16,332 bases of DNA from Chloroflexia bacterium (lineage in GTDB: Bacteria > Chloroflexota > Chloroflexia > QHBQ01 > JADMIH01): contig JAICKM010000060.1 of the NCBI GenBank assembly GCA_025927935.1, positions 1 through 16,332 of the forward strand. The letters run 5' to 3'. The notes beneath the pieces were generated by a model that searched no databases, had not been told where the DNA came from, and saw only the letters and a program-made list of their open reading frames with translations. This document shows positions 5,317 to 12,655 of this stretch, one piece after another (positions within the stretch are counted from its first letter, which is position 1; every line of letters starts with the position of its first letter). A program made the translations under genes and the position numbers.

Positions 5317-7640
5317 TACGGCGTGGCGGGTTCGCCGGCCGGGCGCGGCGGGTAGGGCGTGGACACATCCGGGGCCACCATGAACCAGTTGGGCCATGCC
5401 TCGAAGCGGCTGAAGAACTGGTCCTCCTTCACCACCTGGCCGCCCTTGATGATCTGGCGGGTGAGCGTGGTGTCCAGCCCCTTGTGCGCGTATTCCACCT
5501 GCTTCTTGGTGCCGGACGGCAGCGTCGGATCAAGCTGGTAGATGTCGGGCGGCGGGTCTTTCGGGTTCTCGATCTGCGGGCCGACCAGCTTAACATCGTC
5601 GGCGATCTTCGTGCCGTAGATATTGACGTTTAGCTCATCGCTGCTTAGCTGGCTCTCGACCAGGAGATAGCCGGGCGTGTTGTTGACGAATTTCAGATCC
5701 ACGCCCGGATCGAAGACCGCCGCGTCGAAGCCGACCGGTTCGCCCTTGCTCTCATACCAACTGACCCGGTACGCGTGCTGGTGGCGCTCGGTGATTTCCA
5801 GCGCGCTCCAGAAGGCGGCGCGGAACACCGTCGTGGACACCTGGCACACACCACCGCCCACACCCTTCTGCGTCCGCTCGGCGGCGATGACATAGCCCTC
5901 GACGTAGCCACGGTCCAGGGTGATCGGCGCGACGGCGTCCAGGAACGAGAAGGTGTCGCCGGGGGGTACCACCACGCCGTTGAGATAATCAGCCGCCACT
6001 TTGATGTTGGTGGCCCGCTCCTGGGTGGATCCGGCGAACGATGTGTTGCCCGTGCCCATCAGTTCCTTGATGCCCAGGCTCGCCAGGTCTTTGCTCGAGA
6101 CTTTCGGCTTGCTGATATCGACCGGCAACTCGACGTTGCGTTTGTCGGAGGTTTGCAGGGCTGCCTTCACGGCGGCGACGGCTTTGTCCTGGTTGACTTT
6201 GACGCCGTCCTGGCTTTCCTTCAGCGCTTTGAGGTTGCCGCCGTTCCAGGCCACGCGGGCGTTTTGCGGCGCCATATCGATCTCGTCGGCCCAGTCGGCG
6301 ATCATCGCCTTAAGGTTGTCGTCTTGGAACTGGATGTCGTAATGCTTCGCGGCGCCCGGATCGGCATTGCGCCCCAGCAGGAGCAACTTCTGCGAAATGT
6401 CGCGCGGGGCGACCGAGAACTGCTTGGCGCCATAATGGGCCACCAGCGGGCCGCTCAGCATGGTCTGGAGCGCGCGGGCCGTCTGGTCGATCTCACTTTG
6501 CGCCACCGCGGGTTTGGTCACGGTCACGGGCAGATCGATGCGGTTCGTGGTCATGCGCGCCAGGCTTTCGCGGATGGCGACCAGCGCGTTATAGACTTCG
6601 AGTTTGTGCCCCTCGCGCGCCTCGGTGGTTTTCACCTGCTCGCCCTGCAACCAGACATCGCCTTCTTGCAGATCCTGGTCAATTTTGGGCGCGACCTCGT
6701 TTTCGAGATAGGTCTGTAAGGCCGCCTCGTCCAGGCTGACCGACAGGGGCACAACCCGGCCCTCGTTCGCCACGTCCCAGCGCTCGCGCCAGGTGTTAAG
6801 CAGGCCGTCGCCCCGGCCCACGTTATAGGCGTTGTCGAGCGTGCGGTCGAGATTCACCTGCATACCCAGTTGTTTGGGCTGCGGCGTCCACTGCTGGTCG
6901 TTCCAGACCAGCACAATCGGCTGGTCGGTGAAGGTGGCGACTTTGTTTTCGAGCATGACCCGCGCTTCGTCGGGGGTCTTGCCGCCAATATCGACGCCGA
7001 GCACGCGCACACCGGGGAACAGGTGCCCGGCGTACTGCTGATCGTACCACCCGGCCAGCGCGAAGACGCCAATGGCGGCCAAGGCAATCAGCCCGGCCAG
7101 CACGCCCAGCAGCATCCCGCCGCGCCCCCGCGACCGGGCGGGGGCGGCGGGCGCGACATGCGCGCGGGCCGGATCGTAGACCGGCGGCGCGGGCGCGGCA
7201 GGCACCGGCGGGTTGGTTCGCGGGGCGGCCGGGCGGGGCACGGGCGCTTGATACGCGTTCACCGGCGCGGCGGCCTGCTGTTGATCGGCTGGCGCGGGCT
7301 GGTAGTTATGCGCGGGCGGCGCGGCCTGGTAGGCGCGGGCGGGCGGCGGTGCCTCTTTAGAGGCAGGCCGCGGCGCGGGCGTCGCTGGGGGGGCGGTCTG
7401 CCCCAGCACCGGCATCGGCGCCGTGGGCCGGTCTTCCCAGGCGGGCACTTCGCCCGGCGCCGCCGCCGGGCGCGCGGGTGGCGCGGGCGGGCGGGGCGTG
7501 CCGATATTCGAGGTCGCCGGGCGGGGCACGCGCGGGATGTACCCCGAACGTTGGGCATCAGGTGTCGCCGGGGAGGGCTGGGCGGATTCCACCGCTTGGA
7601 TCGGCTCGCGCTGTGTGCGGTCGTCAGGTTGGTAGCTCAT
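5316..7640 (-). CDS. VanW-domain membrane protein with Pro/Ala-rich cytoplasmic tail, peptidoglycan-binding-like repeats and G5-like C-terminus
   Basis: A 774-residue protein. Residues about 41-168 are Pro/Ala/Arg-rich, probably disordered, with three Tyr-Gln motifs (AYQA, NYQP, AYQA). A single transmembrane helix at about 175-198 leaves the rest outside the cell. Residues about 205-525 contain repeated segments (VLGVDIGGKTPDEAR...; LPVTVTKPAV; LPVDISKPKV) as in the putative peptidoglycan-binding regions that accompany VanW domains (YoaR-like). The VanW domain spans about 533-665, with FAGSTQERATNIKVAA, PPGDTFSF and GGGVCQVSTT (C599). Residues about 690-745 look like a G5 domain. ATG 7640 is preferred over in-frame GTG 7679 because the latter has no ribosome site; the site before 7640 (GGGAAGAG) is modest. 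Likely role: cell-wall-associated; the specific activity is unknown. Confidence 0.9.
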   Translation of the reverse strand: MSYQPDDRTQREPIQAVESAQPSPATPDAQRSGYIPRVPRPATSNIGTPRPPAPPARPAAAPGEVPAWEDRPTAPMPVLGQTAPPATPAPRPASKEAPPPARAYQAAPPAHNYQPAPADQQQAAAPVNAYQAPVPRPAAPRTNPPVPAAPAPPVYDPARAHVAPAAPARSRGRGGMLLGVLAGLIALAAIGVFALAGWYDQQYAGHLFPGVRVLGVDIGGKTPDEARVMLENKVATFTDQPIVLVWNDQQWTPQPKQLGMQVNLDRTLDNAYNVGRGDGLLNTWRERWDVANEGRVVPLSVSLDEAALQTYLENEVAPKIDQDLQEGDVWLQGEQVKTTEAREGHKLEVYNALVAIRESLARMTTNRIDLPVTVTKPAVAQSEIDQTARALQTMLSGPLVAHYGAKQFSVAPRDISQKLLLLGRNADPGAAKHYDIQFQDDNLKAMIADWADEIDMAPQNARVAWNGGNLKALKESQDGVKVNQDKAVAAVKAALQTSDKRNVELPVDISKPKVSSKDLASLGIKELMGTGNTSFAGSTQERATNIKVAADYLNGVVVPPGDTFSFLDAVAPITLDRGYVEGYVIAAERTQKGVGGGVCQVSTTVFRAAFWSALEITERHQHAYRVSWYESKGEPVGFDAAVFDPGVDLKFVNNTPGYLLVESQLSSDELNVNIYGTKIADDVKLVGPQIENPKDPPPDIYQLDPTLPSGTKKQVEYAHKGLDTTLTRQIIKGGQVVKEDQFFSRFEAWPNWFMVAPDVSTPYPPRPAGEPATP

Positions 7641-7759
7641 AACACATTCTCTTCCCGCGGTGCGCTGCGCCCCGTCCACCAGGCGAGCAGCGCACGAATC
7701 TGCGCTTCAGCGTCCAATCCGCGGCCCAAACCGGCCGGCGGACCTCGGAATCTGGATCT

Positions 7760-7768
7760 ATTGTAACA
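7760..7768 (-). promoter_or_regulatory. Extended -10 promoter (TGT-TACAAT) of the VanW-NUDIX operon
   Basis: On the minus strand, TGT (7768-7766) directly precedes TACAAT (7765-7760), an extended -10 with a 5/6 hexamer. A TTGCGC lies 20 bases upstream (7791-7786), too far for a standard -35. Predicted leader to ATG 7640 is about 110 bases. This separates VanW-NUDIX transcription from the FHA operon ending at 7812. Confidence 0.5.
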
Positions 7769-7811
7769 TATCCCAGCGCGCGGTGGCGCAATTTCTGCAA
7801 ACATTATTATG

Positions 7812-8411
7812 TTAACGGCTCTGCGGCGGCTCCAGTTCTATCGACTCCTCCGGCGCGGCGGGATCGGGAGTCGCGCCGGGCGGCAGATCGGGCAGCGCCT
7901 CGATGCGTTGGGGGCGCACCCAGAACAACCAGAGCAGCAGCAGCGCCACCAGCATGACGGCGCCGGCCACGGCCACGCCCCCGGCGCCCAACCAGCTCGC
8001 GCCCGCGGGTGGGGTCACGACCTGGGCGGTAAACGCGATCTCGGCCGGCGCCACGGGCGGGGTCGCTCCTTCGAGCGTCACGCGCAGGTGGTGGGCGCCG
8101 GGCGGGATCGCCAGCAGGGTGAAGCGTAGCTCCTGAGTCTGGAGCACATCCACGCCATCCAGCGCCACATGGAACAGGCCCGGCCTCGGCCAGCGCGTCG
8201 CGTCTGCGGGTAGGTTCGCGCCCTCCACCGCCAGCGCCACTGGCACGCTCGCCGCGTTCACCGTGGCTCCGGCGGTGGGTTCCACGATGCGCACCTGTGC
8301 GCCCGCGGCCCCGGCGGCCGGTACAAGCAGCCCCATGCCCGCTATGCCCAGGAGCACAGCCTGGGCCACGCGCCCGATGCCCGCGGCCCGCGGCACCCGC
8401 AGCGGCGGCAA
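7812..8411 (-). CDS. Signal-peptide, Ig-like, single-TM protein of the FHA operon
   Basis: A 199-residue protein with three parts: an N-terminal signal/anchor (residues about 10-37), an extracytoplasmic beta-rich domain at about 38-132 (VRIVEPTAGATV...VPVALAVEG...FHVALDG...FTLLAIPPGAHHLRVTLEG), and a transmembrane helix at about 142-165. A short acidic/Pro-rich cytoplasmic tail (SIELEPPQSR end) follows. The beta domain resembles DUF4399/Ig-like folds by its 'HV.LDG...L.F.L..I..G.H.L.V.L' pattern (family not certain). The start is TTG 8411, three bases after the FhaB stop, with no clear ribosome site; GTG five codons later (8396) is an alternative. Position suggests a membrane partner of FhaB. 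In the mycobacterial locus this place is taken by a phosphatase gene, which is absent here. Confidence 0.8.
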   Translation of the reverse strand: MPPLRVPRAAGIGRVAQAVLLGIAGMGLLVPAAGAAGAQVRIVEPTAGATVNAASVPVALAVEGANLPADATRWPRPGLFHVALDGVDVLQTQELRFTLLAIPPGAHHLRVTLEGATPPVAPAEIAFTAQVVTPPAGASWLGAGGVAVAGAVMLVALLLLWLFWVRPQRIEALPDLPPGATPDPAAPEESIELEPPQSR

Positions 8412-8414
8412 CGG

Positions 8415-8876
8415 CTAGGCGCCCGCCGGGCGGGCCAGCTTGAGTTGCACGCCGCCGATGGTCAGCACGTCGCCGTCGCGCATGGCGGTGGGCCGGGTCA
8501 GTTCGGCCCCGTTGAGCAACGTGCCGTTGGTGCTGCGATAGTCCTCGGCCCACCAGTGGCCGTCGCGCCACGTGAGCAGGGTGTGTTCGCCGGAGATGAA
8601 GTTGTCGTCGAGGACAATCGTATTGGTCAGCCGGCGGCCAATGCTGGTGATCGGTTCCAGGTTAAAGCCGGTGCCGGGGGCGACGCCGGTGCTGCCGGGG
8701 TTGACCACGATCAGGCGGCCATAGGGGCTGACCGGCGCCTCCACCGGCTTCACGCCGCGCAGATCACGCGTGAGCGTGCGCACCACCTGGAACACGAAGA
8801 AATAGAGCAGGAACACAAACGCCAGGCGTAACAGGAGAATGACGATATCGAAGGGTAGATTCGTTAGTCCACTCAT
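8415..8876 (-). CDS. fhaB: FhaB-like membrane-anchored FHA domain protein
   Basis: A 153-residue protein with a transmembrane helix at about 8-32 and a cytoplasmic FHA domain at about 55-147. Phosphothreonine-contact residues are present: G80-R81, S95 and H98 in SGEH, and S115-T116-N117 in RSTNGTLLNG. FHA domains bind phosphothreonine peptides. Its start ATG 8876 overlaps the FhaA stop as ATGA (8876-8873), a typical coupled pair. The FhaA-FhaB order and the N-terminal anchor match the pair known from actinobacterial cell-division/cell-wall loci (Rv0020c-Rv0019c arrangement). The partner kinase is not in the window. Confidence 0.92.
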   Translation of the reverse strand: MSGLTNLPFDIVILLLRLAFVFLLYFFVFQVVRTLTRDLRGVKPVEAPVSPYGRLIVVNPGSTGVAPGTGFNLEPITSIGRRLTNTIVLDDNFISGEHTLLTWRDGHWWAEDYRSTNGTLLNGAELTRPTAMRDGDVLTIGGVQLKLARPAGA

Positions 8877-9646
8877 AGCATAAACTGTAACTCAAAACCG
8901 CCCAGCGAGATACGGTCGCCTGACGCCAGCACGCTGGTCTCGACCTGCCGGCCGTTGACGAAGGTGTGGTTGGTGCTGCCCAGGTCGCGCACCGCATAGC
9001 GGTTGTGCTGAAAGAGGATCTGCGCGTGGTGGCGCGAGACCCGGCTGTCTTCGATGACCAAGTCGTTGTCGAGTTCGCGCCCCAGCGACGTGAGCGGGCT
9101 GGTGATCTGAATCACGGTGCCCGCCGCGCCGCTGATCAGGTGCAGGGCGGCGGGCGGCTGGGCCGGACGCGCGCCCGGCAGCGCGGTGGGACCGGGGCGC
9201 GGACCGGGTTTCATGATCGGCATGGCCGCCGTCGGCTGGTAGGCGATCTCCTCCGCGGCGTCGGCTCGCGCGTCGGGCGCTTCGGCCAGGCGGCTCTCCA
9301 CCTCGATGGCCCGGCGCGGCACCTCGGCGTTCGCGCTGATGACCACGCGGGGCGCGCCGATGAGTTCCCAGCCGCGTTCCTGCGCCGTTTCGCGCACGAA
9401 GGCCGCCATCTCGCGCTCCAGCCGGGTGCGATAGGGTTCAAAGGCTTTGTAGTCGTCCGGGTGCAAGTGGACCGTGTACTGGTTGGGCGCGTAAGAGTGG
9501 CCGACGCTCACGGTCACGTTGCCCTCCATGGCCCGTTCGATGCGGCGCGCGACCTCGGCGGGATGGACGCTGCTACGGAAGAGTCGCGTGAACGACCCCT
9601 CGAACATCCGCTCCATAAAGCCTTCAAAGCGCTGCAATGCGTTCAT
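8873..9646 (-). CDS. fhaA: FhaA-like protein: DUF3662 domain plus C-terminal FHA domain
   Basis: A 257-residue soluble protein. Residues 1-115 match the DUF3662/FhaA N-terminal domain (FEGFMERMFEGSFTRLFRS, HPAEVARRIERAME, PNQYTVHLHPDDY). A Pro-rich linker covers about 120-170. The FHA domain spans about 175-257 with all signature residues: G189-R190, S204-R-H-H207, S224-T-N226 and VNG. It is expected to read phosphothreonine on a Ser/Thr-kinase target and to act at the cytoplasmic face of the envelope (by analogy with mycobacterial FhaA). Start ATG 9646 has AAGGA five bases upstream. It is first gene of the FhaA-FhaB-TM protein operon. Confidence 0.93.
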   Translation of the reverse strand: MNALQRFEGFMERMFEGSFTRLFRSSVHPAEVARRIERAMEGNVTVSVGHSYAPNQYTVHLHPDDYKAFEPYRTRLEREMAAFVRETAQERGWELIGAPRVVISANAEVPRRAIEVESRLAEAPDARADAAEEIAYQPTAAMPIMKPGPRPGPTALPGARPAQPPAALHLISGAAGTVIQITSPLTSLGRELDNDLVIEDSRVSRHHAQILFQHNRYAVRDLGSTNHTFVNGRQVETSVLASGDRISLGGFELQFML

Positions 9647-9701
9647 AACGATCCTTCTGCGCCCCCGGCGGCCATTCTCAACAGATATAACGCCGTGGCC
9701 T

Positions 9702-9707
9702 ATTATA
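9702..9707 (-). promoter_or_regulatory. -10 element (TATAAT) of the FHA operon
   Basis: A perfect TATAAT on the minus strand lies 55 bases upstream of ATG 9646. The -35 at 17-base spacing (TGGCGC, 9730-9725) is poor. Predicted leader is about 50 bases, compatible with the ribosome site near 9652-9656. Confidence 0.5.
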
Positions 9708-9782
9708 GCGTACCGCGCCCTGGGGCGCCACGCCGCCGGCCCGCGTGGCCGCGTGGCCCTGGCCCGCGCGCCGCGCTGCTAC

Positions 9783-10397
9783 TCAAGCGCCCGCCTGGTG
9801 CCTGGCTTCCAGGTAGGCGGCAAAGGCGGGTAGTAGCTCCGCTAGATATTGCCGGCCCAGCGACGTGGCGAAGCGCGGCGCCCGCCGCCGCCGCACGCCT
9901 TCCAGATAGCGCAAGCCGCTTTTGTAATCATACGTGGGTGTCACTCTGTGGATATCCAGTGCGCCCAGCGTGTCGGCTTCCATGAAGACGATCTCGTCGG
10001 GCGCGGACAATGCCTCGACGTTATCGTGTACGCCGACCAGATGGACGATGCGGTCGCGCTGCGCAGGCGTATAGAAGGGCGCCACATCGGGCCGGGCGAC
10101 AAACTCCCGCGCCAGGGCGGCGCCCCGTTCCATGTGCAAGGCTTTGCGGCTTTTGACGACGGTGTGGCGGCTGGAATCCTCCCTCGCAAACAGGCCGGCA
10201 TAGCCGATGTCATGCAGCCAGGCCACCGTCACGGCCACCAGCGGATCGACTCCAGCGGCGGTTGCCAGCGCCTGCGCATAATACACAACCACGCGAGTAT
10301 GCGGCTCATCCCAGCCCGCTCGACCCTGGCGCAAGAAACCCACCGCATACACTTCCGCCCGCCGGAGCGGCGCGGCAGGCAGGTCTTGTTCGCTCAT
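9783..10397 (-). CDS. HD-domain phosphohydrolase family protein
   Basis: A 204-residue soluble protein with HD-domain metal-ligand motifs: H33 (EPHTRVVVYYA), H62-D63 (AWLHDIGY), H88 (ALHMERGAALA), H124 (VGVHDN) and D142 (MEADTLGALD). Such proteins usually cleave phosphate esters or nucleotides, and the substrate cannot be read. The C-terminal third (LRYLEGVRRRRAPRFATSLGRQYLAELLP) is helical and lacks a second domain. ATG 10397 is preferred over TTG 10403, which overlaps the -10 element. No ribosome site precedes it, and the promoter spacing predicts that transcription starts at the ATG. It is transcribed divergently from the multicopper oxidase gene. Confidence 0.88.
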   Translation of the reverse strand: MSEQDLPAAPLRRAEVYAVGFLRQGRAGWDEPHTRVVVYYAQALATAAGVDPLVAVTVAWLHDIGYAGLFAREDSSRHTVVKSRKALHMERGAALAREFVARPDVAPFYTPAQRDRIVHLVGVHDNVEALSAPDEIVFMEADTLGALDIHRVTPTYDYKSGLRYLEGVRRRRAPRFATSLGRQYLAELLPAFAAYLEARHQAGA

Positions 10398-10402
10398 ACG
10401 CA

Positions 10403-10430
10403 ATTATACCGTCCTCTGCAATTTTGTAAT
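10403..10430 (-). promoter_or_regulatory. Promoter of the HD gene giving a leaderless mRNA
   Basis: On the minus strand, ATTACA (10430-10425, 4/6) is followed by 16 bases and then a perfect TATAAT (10408-10403). Five bases later comes ATG 10397, exactly where transcription should begin. No Shine-Dalgarno sequence fits between them. Confidence 0.6.
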
Positions 10431-10585
10431 ACGTGGCGCCGGGGGCACGGGTCGCAACAGGACCGCGGGCGGGGGCCATCGCGCCTCCAGCCGCATCCGG
10501 GCGGGCGCCGCCCGCGCTATGCTGGAAGCATCACTGGTGTAGATTACCGGCGTGGCTCCCGGCCCGCCGGCCAAGGAGGACCCCT

Positions 10586-12592
10586 ATGATTACCAGCGCC
10601 ACCGGCCTGAGCGGCCGGCCTGCCGCGCCCGTCGCGGTTGGCGCAACCTACCGCGGCACGCTGCTCTGGCGCGCGGCCCTGCTAACGCTCGGCGCCGCCG
10701 CCATCCATTTCGCGGTTGTGCCCGAGCACCTGGACGAATATCTCCCCTTTGGCCTCTTCTTTCTCCTGCTGGGTAGCGCCCAGGTCGCGCTGGCCGTGGC
10801 GACCGTCTGGCGGCCCGGTCGCCGGTTGTTCGTGGGCGCGGCGCTGGGCACGCTGGCCGTCCTGGCGTTGTGGTTCGTTTCGCGCACGACCGGCCTGCCT
10901 ATCGGCCCCACGCCCTGGCGGCCGGAGGATATGGGCGTGGCCGACATCATGACGGCCGTCCTCGAAGGTGCGGCAGTGTTGGTTTTCGCGCTGCTGGCGC
11001 GGGGGGCTGCGCCCCGGCCCCGGCCCGCCGTGCGGTGGCGCCGCATCGTCCGCGCGACGTGGACCACGCTGACCATGACCATCACCCTGCTGCTGATCGC
11101 AGTTCTATCGACGTTCGGCGTGCTGGCCGGGGCCAACCCGATGCCCGAAGCGGTCAATATGAGTCCCGCCGGGCCCGGCCAACCGGGGGTTTCGCTGACC
11201 CAGTTCGTCGAGCCGCCGGGGGCGCAGCCGGTCAAGAGCTTCACCCTGACCGCGCAAGTGGCGCAGATCAACGGCCAGGCGGCATGGACGTACAACGGCG
11301 CCGTGCCCGGCCCGGAGTTGCGCGTGACCGCGGGCGACCGTGTGCGTGTCACCCTGATCAACCATCTGCCCGCCGCTACCAGCATCCACTGGCACGGGCT
11401 GCGCCTACCCAACGCCGAGGACGGCGTGGCCGGCGTGACCCAGGACGCCGTCCCGCCCGGCGGCACCTTCACCTATGAGTTCGTGGTCCAGGATCCGGGC
11501 ACCTACTGGTATCACAGCCACCAGGATACGCTGCACCAAATCCCCTTGGGCCTCTATGGCGCGCTGGTGGTGGCGCCGAGGCAGGGGCCGGCCTACGACC
11601 GCGACTATGCCGTGGCCTTCGGCCAGGTTGGGGCCGGCGACGGCATCCTCGCCAACGGCGCGGCGGACGGCCTCCACCTGGCGGCGCGGCCCGGCGACCT
11701 GGTGCGCCTGCGGCTGATCAACGCGGCGCTGATCGATATGCCCGGCACGCCGGAGGACGTGGCGCTCGCCGGCGCGCCCTATACGGTGATCGCCCTCGAC
11801 GGGCACGACCTCCACGACCCGGCGCCGCTCGGCCCACAGGTCCTGTCTGTGGGCACCGGCCAGCGCTACGACCTCGCCTTCCGCATGCCCGCCACCGGGC
11901 AGGTGCGGCTGGTCGTCGCCGGGGCGCTCACGCAGGCGGAGGCCGAGGCGGCGGGTAACGCGGCCCAGGGACCGGCCGCTGCCTTCGCTCGCGGCATCGC
12001 CACCGCTATCTTCGGCGGCTCCAAGATCCGGCATGCTGAGACCGTGATTCTGGGCGACGGCCCGGCCCCCACGCTGCCCGACCTGGCGAGCCTGCCCACC
12101 TTCGATCTCACCAGTTATGGCACGCCCGCGCCCGATCCCGTGGCCGACCGCACCCGCTTCGATATCAGCCAGGATCTGCACATCAGCGCCACGCCCGGTT
12201 TCCGCGACGGCGCTTTCGAGAACCTGCAACTGTTGAACGGCCAGACCGCGCCCAACACCGCGCCGATCCTCGTCCGCCCCGGCCAGGTGGTGCATCTGCG
12301 CTTCATCAACGAGACCGATGAATACCACCCGATGCACCTGCACGGCCACATCTTCTCGGTGATCAGCAAGAACGGGCAGCGCATTACCGGTAGCCCGGTG
12401 CATCTGGACTCGATCCTGGTGGCCCCACACGAGACCTGGGAAGTGGCCTTCCTGGCCGACAACCCCGGCCTCTGGATGCTGCACTGCCACGTGCTGATCC
12501 ACGCCGCCTACGGCCTCATGACGATGGTCGACTACGTGGGCGTGACCACGCCCTACACCATAGGCACGCGCTCCGGCAACATGCCGGAGTAA
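10586..12592 (+). CDS. Multicopper oxidase fused to an N-terminal five-helix membrane domain
   Basis: A 668-residue protein. Five predicted transmembrane helices (about 25-45, 52-73, 81-98, 119-138, 157-181) precede an extracytoplasmic three-cupredoxin oxidase (about 185-668). The T2/T3 copper histidines are complete: H268/H270 (HWHG), H310/H312 (YHSH), H584/H586 (HPMHLHGH), H633/H635 (HCH). The T1 site is H581, C634 and H639; the usual axial position five residues after H639 is L644, where many bacterial enzymes have Met. The family oxidises metal ions or phenols and reduces O2 to water. Start ATG 10586 has AAGGAGG six bases upstream; an in-frame extension to 10433 lacks a ribosome site and would be intergenic. 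Substrate unknown. Confidence 0.93.
   Translation: MITSATGLSGRPAAPVAVGATYRGTLLWRAALLTLGAAAIHFAVVPEHLDEYLPFGLFFLLLGSAQVALAVATVWRPGRRLFVGAALGTLAVLALWFVSRTTGLPIGPTPWRPEDMGVADIMTAVLEGAAVLVFALLARGAAPRPRPAVRWRRIVRATWTTLTMTITLLLIAVLSTFGVLAGANPMPEAVNMSPAGPGQPGVSLTQFVEPPGAQPVKSFTLTAQVAQINGQAAWTYNGAVPGPELRVTAGDRVRVTLINHLPAATSIHWHGLRLPNAEDGVAGVTQDAVPPGGTFTYEFVVQDPGTYWYHSHQDTLHQIPLGLYGALVVAPRQGPAYDRDYAVAFGQVGAGDGILANGAADGLHLAARPGDLVRLRLINAALIDMPGTPEDVALAGAPYTVIALDGHDLHDPAPLGPQVLSVGTGQRYDLAFRMPATGQVRLVVAGALTQAEAEAAGNAAQGPAAAFARGIATAIFGGSKIRHAETVILGDGPAPTLPDLASLPTFDLTSYGTPAPDPVADRTRFDISQDLHISATPGFRDGAFENLQLLNGQTAPNTAPILVRPGQVVHLRFINETDEYHPMHLHGHIFSVISKNGQRITGSPVHLDSILVAPHETWEVAFLADNPGLWMLHCHVLIHAAYGLMTMVDYVGVTTPYTIGTRSGNMPE
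12571..12589 (+). repeat. Perfect hairpin at the end of the multicopper oxidase gene
   Basis: CTCCGGCA (12571-12578), loop ACA, TGCCGGAG (12582-12589) form an 8-bp perfect stem ending at the base before TAA 12590-12592. It encodes the last residues SGNMPE. No T-tract follows, so a classical terminator is unlikely. mRNA 3' stabilisation or partial attenuation before the downstream gene is possible. Confidence 0.45.
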
Positions 12593-12655
12593 GGGCGGCC
12601 CCGTCCAGACCCAATCCATACGACACCGATAGCTGATCGAGAAAGGATCGCGACC

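Noticed and set aside
5775..6719. 314-codon plus-strand frame
   Set aside because: It is antisense to the VanW gene, which has clear domains and a promoter. There is no ribosome site or recognisable protein.
6870..7766. 298-codon plus-strand frame rich in Arg and Gly
   Set aside because: It is the mirror of the Pro/Ala-rich VanW tail, a low-complexity artefact.
7800..7813. AACAT-TATT-ATGTT inverted repeat at the end of the FHA operon
   Set aside because: Only five A/T-rich pairs and no T-tract, so not a credible terminator or operator on its own.
9715..9728. GCGCCC/GGGCGC hairpin between the HD gene and FHA operon
   Set aside because: The loop is too small without opening pairs, and no T-tract follows on the minus strand; common in GC-rich spacers.
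10433..10585. In-frame N-terminal extension of the multicopper oxidase
   Set aside because: ATG 10586 has AAGGAGG at ideal spacing. The extension is non-conserved in appearance, Pro/Arg/Trp-rich and overlaps intergenic promoter sequence.
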